A stretch of DNA of 14,326 nucleotides from Patescibacteria group bacterium (lineage in GTDB: Bacteria > Patescibacteriota > Gracilibacteria > UM-FILTER-43-11): NCBI GenBank assembly GCA_029260985.1, contig JAJDCE010000073.1, positions 1-14,326 on the forward strand. The letters run 5' to 3'. The first letter of the stretch is position 1. Each line of letters starts with the position of its first letter. Positions 1-6,866 of this stretch are shown here, one piece after another. A program made the position numbers and the translations under genes. The notes beneath the pieces were generated by a model, which did not search any database, had not been told where the DNA came from, and saw nothing but the letters and a program-made list of their open reading frames with translations.

Positions 1-1
1 T

Positions 2-307
2 GAGGAATATTTTACTGATCCTGAAATCGTAAAAGCTGATTTAACAGCATTTCTAAAACATGCCCGTGGAAATTCACTTAGGGACTTGAGTACTTCCAAT
101 CCTGGTAAATGTACACCACTGCTGCTTCATAGTGGTGAAAGAATAGTATGGTCAACTTATCTCAACCGTGCATCAGGTGTTTTATTGGGCACAACGTTTA
201 AGAAAGATAATTTCCATCGACCTCCGGATGCCCTCAAAAAACTAATTGAAATCGTGACCGCAGATTCGCAGGATTTAACGGATTGCCAGGATGGATTACA
301 TGATTAA
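2..307 (+). CDS. Repeat-module protein, 3' end of first paralog (partial)
   Basis: The reading frame is open from the left edge to the TAA at 305-307, so this is the C-terminal part of a longer gene. The visible 101 residues form one copy of the module that is repeated in the next two genes. It begins EEYF with a conserved helix VKADLTAFL, then a GNSLRDLSTSNP segment, an HSGERIVWSTYL strand-like stretch, the signature RASGVLLGT and a final DALKKLIEI helix. The base before the first codon fits a preceding Asp, as in the MDE-YF module start of the paralogs. The tail after the module (residues about 87-101) is short and acidic. An ATG at 86 lies inside the module and is not a credible start. I do not recognise the family and no function is assigned. 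The next gene begins 22 bases downstream on the same strand. Confidence 0.8.
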   Translation, partial: EEYFTDPEIVKADLTAFLKHARGNSLRDLSTSNPGKCTPLLLHSGERIVWSTYLNRASGVLLGTTFKKDNFHRPPDALKKLIEIVTADSQDLTDCQDGLHD

Positions 308-329
308 CATGAAAATTTCAAATACTTAA

Positions 330-1910
330 ATGCAACAACAATCCTCAGACACCACAGACAACACTCTGGAATGGTTCACACAGAACCTACCACCTGACTA
401 TCTCAATCATCCTGAGTACTTCCTCTACAGTACAGCCCTTGATGTACAACAGATGCAGGATATTCCTGAAAACCGAAGGCGGTTTAAGCAGGTGCTGGTA
501 GAGCGGCAGGTGGGTGAAGGTGTAGAGCTTCCTGAAATTGATCAGAAACAGATTGATGATTTTATGAATCCGAATGACAAAGATTTGAGACTCCTGCGTT
601 CGGAGAAGTTAGTTGAGCTTACAAGTATGCGTTTGCAACAAACTCAGGACTTAGCCCTTTCTCAGCGCCTTGCAGCTTTAGAGCTTTTTCACAAAGAAGC
701 TCCTTTTAGGAAGGGAAAGATGGATGAGAGCTATTTCAGGAATCGAGAGTTGGTTGAGTCGGATTTGAGAGGGTTTTTGGAGCATGCGAGGGGGGGTTCT
801 CTTATAGATCTGACTACAAAAAATCCTAAATCTGAGATATCGATTCTTGCTAAAAGCGGAGAAAAGGTTAGATGGAGAACCTATTTAAACCGTGCTTCAG
901 GTGTTTTACTCGGAACAAAATGGGGTTTAAAGGGCAAAAAAAGTGATAACCCTCATCGGCGGTCTGATGCACTCAAGACTCTCCTTAAAATTACTGGTAT
1001 TAATATCTCCGAATGCATTCCCATGGATGAAAAATATTTCAATAATCCTGAAATCGTAAAAGCAGACCTTACCGCCTACTTCCGACAAGCAAAAGGGAAT
1101 TATCTGGCTGATTTAAATACAAGAAATCCTTCCCGAAATACCATCATAATTACCCAAAGCGGTAAACATGTAAAATGGGAAACATATCTTAGTCGAGCAT
1201 CGGGTATTTTGCTCGGGACAAAAGGAGGTAAAAAAAGCGATAAACTTCATCGTAAATCCGATGTCCTTGACCGCCTCAGGGAACTCTGTGGTGTGATTAT
1301 TATGGATGAAAAATATTTCAATAGCCCCGCTTATGTAAAAGCAGACCTTGTTGCCTATCTTCAACATGCAAAAGGGGATTCACTGAAAGATCTACATACT
1401 AATAATCCTAAATCATCTATCTCTATCACTACCCAAAGCGGTGAAACAGTCAAATGGCAAGCTTATCTCGACCGCGCATCAGGTGTTTTACTGGGTACAA
1501 AATCGGGCAACAAAAGCAATTATCCATCTCGTCCTGTTGATGCCCTTGGCCAACTCAAGGAATTATGTGATGTGTTAGTTATGAATAAGGAGTATTTCAA
1601 TAATCCAGCTTACGTAAAAGCTGATCTTATTGCTTACATCAGACAAGCCAAAGGAGATTCATTGACTGATTTATCTACTAGTAATCCTTCCAAATCTACC
1701 TCTATCACCACCCAAAGTGGTGAAACAATCAAATGGCAAGTCTATCTCAACCGCGCTTCCACTGTTTTTTTTGGGACTAAACAAAGTACTCGTACAAAAA
1801 AATCTGATAATCCTCATCGCCTTGTCGATGCTCTCAAAAAACTCATTCAAATCGCAAACCAATCCCAAAGCTCTGTTCGACCTAACTCACAGTCTTCGAC
1901 CAATGAATAG
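330..1910 (+). CDS. Repeat-module protein, four modules, unknown function
   Basis: This 526-residue protein has no signal peptide or membrane segment and is probably cytoplasmic. Residues 1-130 form an N-terminal domain with EWFTQNLPPDYLNHPEYF and a helical, charged second half. Residues 131-510 are four modules starting at about 131, 232, 325 and 418. Each reads roughly Y-F-N-x3-VKADL-x-AY, AKG-x-SL-x-DL-x-T-x-NP, TQSGE-x-VKW-x-TYL-x-RASGVLLGTK, a basic stretch with a P-x-R motif, and DAL-x2-L. The first module is about 101 residues and the others about 93. The last 16 residues are Ser/Gln/Asn-rich. No Shine-Dalgarno precedes the ATG at 330. The stop overlaps the start of the next paralog by 8 bases, suggesting co-translation. 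I do not recognise the family; a nucleic-acid or protein-binding repeat scaffold is possible but is only a guess from its modular basic character. Confidence 0.85.
   Translation: MQQQSSDTTDNTLEWFTQNLPPDYLNHPEYFLYSTALDVQQMQDIPENRRRFKQVLVERQVGEGVELPEIDQKQIDDFMNPNDKDLRLLRSEKLVELTSMRLQQTQDLALSQRLAALELFHKEAPFRKGKMDESYFRNRELVESDLRGFLEHARGGSLIDLTTKNPKSEISILAKSGEKVRWRTYLNRASGVLLGTKWGLKGKKSDNPHRRSDALKTLLKITGINISECIPMDEKYFNNPEIVKADLTAYFRQAKGNYLADLNTRNPSRNTIIITQSGKHVKWETYLSRASGILLGTKGGKKSDKLHRKSDVLDRLRELCGVIIMDEKYFNSPAYVKADLVAYLQHAKGDSLKDLHTNNPKSSISITTQSGETVKWQAYLDRASGVLLGTKSGNKSNYPSRPVDALGQLKELCDVLVMNKEYFNNPAYVKADLIAYIRQAKGDSLTDLSTSNPSKSTSITTQSGETIKWQVYLNRASTVFFGTKQSTRTKKSDNPHRLVDALKKLIQIANQSQSSVRPNSQSSTNE
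348..521 (+). repeat. Near-identical direct repeat, copy 1 (N-terminal coding block)
   Basis: This 174-base block encodes residues 7-64 of the first complete paralog and matches 1921-2094 with 8 mismatches by my count, five of them in its first third. The adjacent 36 bases are much more diverged, and a 31-base identical stretch follows. Confidence 0.85.
720..1859 (+). repeat. Four in-frame coding modules
   Basis: These are the four tandem copies encoding residues 131-510 of the four-module paralog. They are diverged at DNA level but keep the codons for VKADL, RASG and the W of the VKW strand in nearly every copy. Spacing is about 280-303 bases. Confidence 0.85.
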
Positions 1911-3195
1911 TACTACTCCAGACACCACCGACAACACCCTGGAATGGTTCACACAAAACCTCCCACCTGACTATCTCAACCATCCTGAGTACTTCCTCTA
2001 CAGTACAGCCCTTGATGTACAACAGATGCAGGATATTCCTGAACACAGAAGGCGGTTTAAGCAGGTGCTGGTAGAGCGGCAGGTTGGTGAAGGTATGGAA
2101 TTGCCTGGAATAGACCAGAGGCAGCTCCATGATTTTATGAATCCGAATGACAAAGATTTGAAGCTCCAGCGATCAGAAGAACTGCTTGAGCTGACCACAG
2201 CACATCTCGCACAAACTGAGGATTTTGCACAAGCTCAACGCCAATCTGTCCTTCAGCTATTCCACAAAGAGGCACCATTCCGGCAAGTGAGGATGGATGA
2301 GAGTTATTTTAAGAATAGAGAGTTTGTCGAGGCGGATTTGAGGGGATTTTTGGTTCAAGCGAAGGGGGATTCGTTAGTCAATTTGAGTACTGGGAATCCT
2401 AAATACTCTGCTCCTGTTGTGGCAACTCAAAATGGTGAACAGGTAAAATGGGAAACTTATCTTAAGCGAGCATCAGGTGTTTTATTAGGTACTAAGCAGG
2501 GGAATGAACGTAAAAAAACTGATAATCCTCATCGAAAAGTTTATGCTCTCAAAGCCCTCCTAAAAATTGCAGGAATAGACATCCCAGAATATATTCCTAT
2601 GGATGAAGCTTATTTTAATAATCCTGGATACGTAAAAGCAGACCTTGCCTTGTATCTGAAATATGCAAAAGGTGAATCCTTTGAATGTTTAAATACCAGT
2701 AACCCTAAACTTTCTACTAAAATACGAACCAGGAGCGGTGAACAGGTAAGATGGGAAACATATCTTGATCGTGCATCAGATGTTTTATTGGCTACAAAAA
2801 GTAGAGGTGATAATCCCCGACGTCCTCTAGATGCCCTTAATGAACTTCTAAAAATAATCAGCGTTGTTGTTCCTGAGTATATACCAATGGATGAGAAGTA
2901 TTTCAGTAATTTTGAATATGTAAAAGCTGATCTTACTTCATATCTCCAATGTGCAAAAGGTGAATCATTTGAGTGCTTAAATACTAAAAATCCTAAATAT
3001 TCTACTTCAATACAAACTCAAAGTGGCGAACAGGTAACATGGAATACTTATCTCAGTCGTGCCTCCAGTGTTTTATTAGGTACAAAGGATGTTAGAAAAA
3101 GCAAGAATCCATCTCGCCGTCCTGAAGCCCTCAAAAAACTCATCGAAATCGCTACTCAAATATCTGATAGCCCAAATCCTGTTGCTACGAAATGA
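1903..3195 (+). CDS. Repeat-module protein, three modules, unknown function
   Basis: This 430-residue paralog aligns without gaps to the preceding protein over residues 1-130 and then carries three modules at about 131-232, 233-328 and 329-418. Modules 1 and 2 end in an EYIP linker before the next MDE-x-YF. The ATG at 1903 is chosen because homology to the upstream paralog begins within a few residues of it (shared DTTDNTLEWFTQNL). The frame stays open back to 1717, but that extension is antisense to nothing conserved and lies inside the preceding gene. The start overlaps the upstream stop by 8 bases (1903-1910), a typical translational-coupling arrangement without a clear Shine-Dalgarno. The stop is TGA, one of the bases for concluding that TGA is a stop here. 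The aminopeptidase gene follows after 21 bases, so it may share the transcript. Function unknown. Confidence 0.83.
   Translation: MNSTTPDTTDNTLEWFTQNLPPDYLNHPEYFLYSTALDVQQMQDIPEHRRRFKQVLVERQVGEGMELPGIDQRQLHDFMNPNDKDLKLQRSEELLELTTAHLAQTEDFAQAQRQSVLQLFHKEAPFRQVRMDESYFKNREFVEADLRGFLVQAKGDSLVNLSTGNPKYSAPVVATQNGEQVKWETYLKRASGVLLGTKQGNERKKTDNPHRKVYALKALLKIAGIDIPEYIPMDEAYFNNPGYVKADLALYLKYAKGESFECLNTSNPKLSTKIRTRSGEQVRWETYLDRASDVLLATKSRGDNPRRPLDALNELLKIISVVVPEYIPMDEKYFSNFEYVKADLTSYLQCAKGESFECLNTKNPKYSTSIQTQSGEQVTWNTYLSRASSVLLGTKDVRKSKNPSRRPEALKKLIEIATQISDSPNPVATK
1921..2094 (+). repeat. Near-identical direct repeat, copy 2 (N-terminal coding block)
   Basis: This is the second copy of the block at 348-521, encoding residues 7-64 of the downstream paralog. 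The direct repeats lie 1573 bases apart and could recombine to delete or duplicate one gene. Confidence 0.85.
2293..3156 (+). repeat. Three in-frame coding modules
   Basis: These are the three tandem copies encoding residues 131-418 of the second complete paralog. They are homologous to the modules of the upstream gene and to the single module visible at 2-307. Copies 2 and 3 share the unusual AKGESFECLNT segment, which suggests a recent within-gene duplication. Confidence 0.85.
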
Positions 3196-3206
3196 TATAT
3201 TTCGTA

Positions 3207-3215
3207 AGGTGGAGG
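3207..3215 (+). promoter_or_regulatory. Shine-Dalgarno of the aminopeptidase
   Basis: AGGTGGAGG lies just upstream of the ATG at 3217. The AAGG part gives a spacing of about 7 bases. It fixes this start and is the only clear purine-rich ribosome-binding site in the window. Confidence 0.65.
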
Positions 3216-3216
3216 T

Positions 3217-4263
3217 ATGGAGCGACTCAAAAAAATTCAAAAAGAAATCAAGCGACAGAAGCTAGGCGCTGTGCTCATCACCAAATCCGAAAATGTTCGG
3301 TATTTATCGGGCTTTATTGGTACTAATGGCCGGCTTTTGATCACTCCTAATAAGGTAGCCCTTATAACTGATTTCAGATATCTTCGCTCTGCCAAAAAGC
3401 AGATTCCAAAATCGATTGGAATTTATGATCAGAAAAATGGATTGAAAAAATTGATGGGCAGATATAAAAAAATTGGTTTTGAGGATCATGATCTGAAACA
3501 CAAGTACTATCTTTATTATAAAAAAGAGCTAAAGAGGGTAAAGCTTGTGCCAGTTTCGGGCTTAGTAGAATCACTGAGGATGATAAAAGATGCTAGTGAG
3601 ATGAGAATTATTAAGAAAGCGGTTCAAATTGCCAATAAATCTTATCTTAAATTCGTTAAAACCATTAAAACTGGGCAAACGGAAGATGAAATGGAGTGGA
3701 ATTTACTCTCTATTGTGCGAAAATTGGGTGGAGACGGTTTTTCATTCCCGCCGATTATCAGTTTTGGGAAGGATACGGCAGATGTGCATCATATTAAAAA
3801 TGCTTCGAGAAAACTGAAAAAATCTGAAAAAATACTTATTGATTTCGGGATCAAATATCAAGGGTATTGTACTGATATGACTCGTATGATTTACGGAGGA
3901 AAGGTGACGAAAATTGAACAAAATATTTATTCAACTGTTTTGAAGGCTAATGAGGCGGCTATTGCAGCTATCAAAGTGGGGGCGAAACTTTCCGATATTG
4001 ATAAAGCGGCCCGTGATGTGATTAGAAAGGCAGGATATGGCCATTTATTCGGGCATTCTACGGGGCATGGTGTGGGGCTAGAGGTTCATGAGGAACCACG
4101 TGTATCGGAGAAATCTGATCAATTTGTTCAGCCCGGGATGCTGATTACCATTGAGCCGGGAATTTATAGTGATCGTTTGGGAGGGGGCGTTCGTATTGAG
4201 GATATGGTTTATGTTAATGCAAAAGGCAAGGTGGAAGTTCTGACGGAGGATGTGGGTAAGTAG
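3217..4263 (+). CDS. pepP: Xaa-Pro aminopeptidase (M24B metallopeptidase)
   Basis: This cytoplasmic enzyme is expected to release the N-terminal residue from peptides with proline in position 2. Residues about 1-122 form a creatinase-type N-terminal domain (NVRYLSGFIGTNGRLLI, ITDFRY). Residues about 125-345 form the pita-bread catalytic domain. The five expected metal ligands are visible: Asp209 in IDFG, Asp220 in CTDMTR, His284 in STGHGVGLEVH, Glu313 in TIEPGIY and Glu328 in VRIEDM. His191/His192 and His291 sit where substrate-binding histidines occur in this family. The length of 348 residues is normal for the short bacterial form and the gene is intact. It follows the repeat-module gene by 21 bases, with no evident functional link. 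M24 members can be prolidases, so the exact substrate is less sure than the fold; the symbol is given by family. Confidence 0.93.
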   Translation: MERLKKIQKEIKRQKLGAVLITKSENVRYLSGFIGTNGRLLITPNKVALITDFRYLRSAKKQIPKSIGIYDQKNGLKKLMGRYKKIGFEDHDLKHKYYLYYKKELKRVKLVPVSGLVESLRMIKDASEMRIIKKAVQIANKSYLKFVKTIKTGQTEDEMEWNLLSIVRKLGGDGFSFPPIISFGKDTADVHHIKNASRKLKKSEKILIDFGIKYQGYCTDMTRMIYGGKVTKIEQNIYSTVLKANEAAIAAIKVGAKLSDIDKAARDVIRKAGYGHLFGHSTGHGVGLEVHEEPRVSEKSDQFVQPGMLITIEPGIYSDRLGGGVRIEDMVYVNAKGKVEVLTEDVGK

Positions 4264-4292
4264 GTTGCCTCCTAGCCCCCTGAAGAGTACTG

Positions 4293-4330
4293 AACCCCAA
4301 TCCCCTAAAGGGGGTTTATCCCATTTTTTT
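4293..4330 (+). terminator. Possible intrinsic terminator
   Basis: A C-rich/G-rich hairpin (CCCC at 4302-4305 with GGGG at 4310-4313, or AACCCC at 4293-4298 with GGGGTT at 4311-4316) is followed by TTT and then a run of seven T at 4324-4330. It lies 30 bases after the aminopeptidase stop and before the next promoter. The distance between stem and T-run makes it imperfect. Confidence 0.45.
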
Positions 4331-4352
4331 AGGGTGATGCAACTTTACTAGA

Positions 4353-4381
4353 TTGCAAAATATATAGAAATAGGTTATACT
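4353..4381 (+). promoter_or_regulatory. Sigma-70-type promoter for the 3D-domain protein gene
   Basis: TTGCAA at 4353-4358 and TATACT at 4376-4381 are separated by 17 bases. The expected start of transcription near 4388 gives a 5' leader of about 25 bases to the ATG at 4413. Confidence 0.7.
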
Positions 4382-4412
4382 GGTCGGATTTCTACTCTAA
4401 AAGAAATTCGAA

Positions 4413-5879
4413 ATGAAAATAAAAACCAAATTAATCGCTTTGGCGATTGCCTTCCTCCAACTAATGGTGCTTGTGCCTACTTCTGTGGCTCAGGATATAC
4501 CGGGTGAAAAGCGGATGCTTATGGTGTCAGCTTATTATTCGCCGGTTCCAGGTCAGAGTTTTTATATGAGAGGTAGTTTAGAAGCGGATAAAAGACTCAA
4601 TGGACGAGGAACGAATGGCGCTGACGGTACGCAGGTATATGTAGGTATGCTGGCTGCGCCAAAAACATACCCTTTTGGGATGAGGATTAAAATTCCAGGA
4701 CTTGGAGTGGGTGAGGTGCATGATCGAGGAGGGGCGATACGAGCTGGACGGAGTTATGATCGAATTGATGTGTGGATGGGGCGAGGTGAAGATGGTCTTT
4801 CGCGAGCCCTTAATTGGGGGATGCGATTGGTGGAAGGAGAGCTTTATTATAGCGCTAATCAGGTTGAGCCCAGTCTTAACTTTAATTGGGTATCTTCTCA
4901 GTTACCGTCTGGTACTCTTAGCAGGCTAAAGGCTAAAACCCTTATCAATCCAGAAGTTTTCACTAAACCGATCACTCAAGCTTCACCTAAAACGTCGATT
5001 CGTGAACTTCAGGACGCTTTGCGGTTGTTTGGATACTATCACAGTGAAGTAGATGGTCATTTTGATGGGGAAACCCGCCAGGCGCTTCTTACTTTCCAAT
5101 TGGATGAAGGCGTTATTCCTAATAAAGACGCTGTAGGATCCGGTTATTTTGGACCTATGACGCGTCAGGCTTTGAAAACAAAATCTGAAAACTTCAATTC
5201 ACGCGTATTAAAAGAGCAAAAACGTTTAAAGGAAAATGTAGCTGCTTTAACCGTTGGACTTGGAAAGAAAGCCTCTGGCAATGAGGTGAACAAGCTCCAG
5301 CAAATGTTATGGGAACTTGGTTATTATCGAGGAGATTTAAATGGACATTATGATGAAGTTACCATTGATGCGGTTCTTGAATTCCAAAAGGATCGGGGCA
5401 TTGTGAAGAATGATTGGGATGCAGGGGCAGGTTATTTTGGGAAGCAGACCTATGCAGCTCTTACTTCTGCTGTAGATCAGCGGGCTGAAAAGTTAGCGAG
5501 ATATCCGGTTGATATGCAGATGTGGGTGCCGGCTAAAATTGATTTACCAAAGCTTGAAAACTTAGAGGTAGCCAAGTTATTTAGTCATAAATCACTGATT
5601 TTTGACCTTGCTTTTAAGCCGACTGAGGCTACTGGAAATCCGACCTTTACCCAGACCCTAGGTCTGAATGATAAAGGTGAGCAAGTTAAGCACCTTCAGA
5701 GTGTATTGATCAATGAGGGTTATTTACCATCGGGTCTTAATACAGGTTTTTTTGGCGGAAAGACTCAGGAGGCTCTGATTCAGCTTCAGATTGCTCATGG
5801 AATTGTAAAAAAAAACTCCAGCCAGGGTGCAGGAGTTGTAGGACCTAAAACTCGTGAATTATTAAACTCGTTGAGTTAA
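4413..5879 (+). CDS. Secreted 3D-domain protein with three peptidoglycan-binding domains
   Basis: This 488-residue exported protein probably acts on or binds the cell wall. A signal peptide covers residues 1-26 (KIKTK, hydrophobic core, cleavage after SVA). Residues about 35-146 match the 3D domain, a double-psi beta-barrel found in MltA-like lytic transglycosylases and in YocH/YuiC/RpfB-type wall proteins. The Asp-containing motifs are Asp71 in ADGT, Asp104 in HDRGGAI and Asp119 in DRIDVWM. Three PG_binding_1-type domains follow at about 195-254, 290-350 and 422-487, each with an LQ-x2-L helix, a GY-Y/L stretch, a G-x-F/Y-x3-T-x2-A helix and a final FG/VG-x3-T. A Lys-rich linker lies at 255-285. 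A promoter of its own precedes it. Roles in wall remodelling or daughter-cell separation are plausible, but enzymatic activity is not proven by the sequence. Confidence 0.88.
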   Translation: MKIKTKLIALAIAFLQLMVLVPTSVAQDIPGEKRMLMVSAYYSPVPGQSFYMRGSLEADKRLNGRGTNGADGTQVYVGMLAAPKTYPFGMRIKIPGLGVGEVHDRGGAIRAGRSYDRIDVWMGRGEDGLSRALNWGMRLVEGELYYSANQVEPSLNFNWVSSQLPSGTLSRLKAKTLINPEVFTKPITQASPKTSIRELQDALRLFGYYHSEVDGHFDGETRQALLTFQLDEGVIPNKDAVGSGYFGPMTRQALKTKSENFNSRVLKEQKRLKENVAALTVGLGKKASGNEVNKLQQMLWELGYYRGDLNGHYDEVTIDAVLEFQKDRGIVKNDWDAGAGYFGKQTYAALTSAVDQRAEKLARYPVDMQMWVPAKIDLPKLENLEVAKLFSHKSLIFDLAFKPTEATGNPTFTQTLGLNDKGEQVKHLQSVLINEGYLPSGLNTGFFGGKTQEALIQLQIAHGIVKKNSSQGAGVVGPKTRELLNSLS

Positions 5880-5899
5880 TAGCTCACTCGTAAACTCAA
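5871..5899 (+). repeat. Perfect 7-bp inverted repeat at the 3' end
   Basis: TTGAGTT at 5871-5877 and AACTCAA at 5893-5899 pair perfectly around a 15-base loop containing the region just after the stop codon. No T-run follows directly. Confidence 0.45.
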
Positions 5900-5941
5900 A
5901 ATTCTAAAGTTCTAAGCTCTAAGCCTTAAGCTTTAAGCCTT
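5893..5941 (+). repeat. Seven phased degenerate heptamers
   Basis: Units begin exactly every 7 bases at 5893, 5900, 5907, 5914, 5921, 5928 and 5935. All begin AA, and the last five fit AAGNNNT (for example AAGCTCT, AAGCTTT). They fill most of the 81-base spacer between the 3D-domain gene and prmC. Confidence 0.85.
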
Positions 5942-5946
5942 TTTTT
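5914..5946 (+). terminator. Possible terminator formed by the heptamer array
   Basis: AAGCT (5914-5918) pairs with AGCTT (5929-5933), with a one-base bulge and an inner TAA/TTA around a GCC loop. Seven T follow at 5940-5946. The stem is A/T-rich and the site is only 14 bases before the prmC start, so function is uncertain. Confidence 0.35.
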
Positions 5947-5960
5947 GGTAGTCTGAAGCT

Positions 5961-6860
5961 ATGATTATTAAAGAAGGCTTAAAATGGGGGCATGAACAGT
6001 TAGTTCTTACCTCTGAGTCGGCACGATTGGATGCGGAGCTTTTACTTGCCCACTTATTAACACGGGAAGTGACTTTTTTGCTGGCTCATGATGAACAAAA
6101 AATTAGTTCAATAAACTGGTGGAGATATAAACGAATGATTTCGAAACGGAAAGAGGGGATGCCAGTGGCTTATCTCATTGGTCACAAGGAGTTTTTCTTT
6201 TTGGATTTTATAGTGAATCGATCTGTTTTGGTTCCACGGCCGGATACGGAGATACTTGTTGATTGTGTTATTAATTATTTTCGGGGACTAAGGACTATGG
6301 ACTATGGACTAGGTCGACATCTTTTACTTGATATAGGGACAGGGAGTGGATGTATTCCGATTGCGGTTTGTAAAAATGTTGAAAATTTAAACGCTGTAGC
6401 GACCGATGTGTCAAAAAAAGCGCTTAAAGTAGCAGGGCTGAATATCAAAAAGCATGGACTTAAATCCAGAATTAAACTAGTTCATTCTGATTTGCTGGAA
6501 AATCTGCCGATTGATCTTTTGAGAAATAAAGAGGTGATCGTGACGGCCAATCTTCCGTATATTCCAAAGGATTATCAGATTAGCCCGGCACTTAAGTTTG
6601 AGCCGTCAATTTCTTTGTTCGGAGGTGAGGATGGGCTAAGTTTGTACAAAAAAATTGTTCATCCTTCGGCTAACGCTCAGGATGACAATTTTTCTCCTAA
6701 AAATTTCACAACTTTAGCTGATATAAAGCCAAAAGCCATCTTTTTTGAACTTTTTGAGGACCAAATTGCGATTCTTAAAACCAAGATGCCTGATTATCGG
6801 CTAAAGTTTGTTCAAAATATGTCCGGAAAGGCACGGGTGATGGTGATGGAACGTAAATGA
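5961..6860 (+). CDS. prmC: Release-factor glutamine methyltransferase
   Basis: PrmC transfers a methyl group from S-adenosylmethionine to the glutamine of the GGQ motif of release factors RF1 and RF2. Residues 1-75 are the helical N-terminal domain (SARLDAELLLAHLL, PVAYLIGHKEFF). The methyltransferase fold shows PRPDTE at 92-97, the SAM-binding DIGTGSG at 124-130, the substrate-binding NLPY at 197-200 (usual form NPPY), the GGEDGL segment at 221-226 and the C-terminal GKARV-MV. The ATG at 5961 has no Shine-Dalgarno; the N-terminus matches the family, so the start is reasonable. The frame contains two inserts made from repeat DNA: heptamers encoding residues 109-118 and a palindrome covering residues about 230-245. 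Both lie in poorly conserved stretches, so the enzyme is probably intact. The stop is TGA. The usual neighbour prfA is not adjacent. Confidence 0.93.
   Translation: MIIKEGLKWGHEQLVLTSESARLDAELLLAHLLTREVTFLLAHDEQKISSINWWRYKRMISKRKEGMPVAYLIGHKEFFFLDFIVNRSVLVPRPDTEILVDCVINYFRGLRTMDYGLGRHLLLDIGTGSGCIPIAVCKNVENLNAVATDVSKKALKVAGLNIKKHGLKSRIKLVHSDLLENLPIDLLRNKEVIVTANLPYIPKDYQISPALKFEPSISLFGGEDGLSLYKKIVHPSANAQDDNFSPKNFTTLADIKPKAIFFELFEDQIAILKTKMPDYRLKFVQNMSGKARVMVMERK
6285..6312 (+). repeat. Four heptamers inside the prmC coding sequence
   Basis: Four consecutive 7-base units with core GGACTA start at 6285, 6292, 6299 and 6306. They are translated as residues 109-118, between the N-terminal part and the SAM motif. 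Confidence 0.85.
6650..6693 (+). repeat. REP-like palindrome inside the prmC coding sequence
   Basis: A 15-bp stem with one bulged T (6650-6665 with 6679-6693) surrounds a 13-base loop. The core CATCCT...AGGATG resembles the widely dispersed extragenic element with CATCCTGAGC and GAAGGATG ends. It is read in frame as HPSANAQDD at residues 234-242. Confidence 0.8.
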
Positions 6861-6866
6861 TTTTGC

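Noticed and set aside
86..307. Separate 73-residue gene starting at 86
   Set aside because: The frame is open to the left edge and the residues before 86 match the conserved module start, so this is the end of a longer gene.
1717..1902. Upstream extension of the second complete repeat-module protein to an ATG at 1717
   Set aside because: The 62 extra residues lie in another frame of the preceding gene's last module, lack any similarity to the paralog's N-terminus, and homology begins right at the ATG at 1903.
3629..3817. Small + strand frame inside the aminopeptidase gene
   Set aside because: It lies wholly inside a well-supported gene in another frame and shows no recognisable motif.
4702..4929. 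Small + strand frame inside the 3D-domain gene
   Set aside because: It is embedded in the 3D domain coding region and shows no family resemblance.
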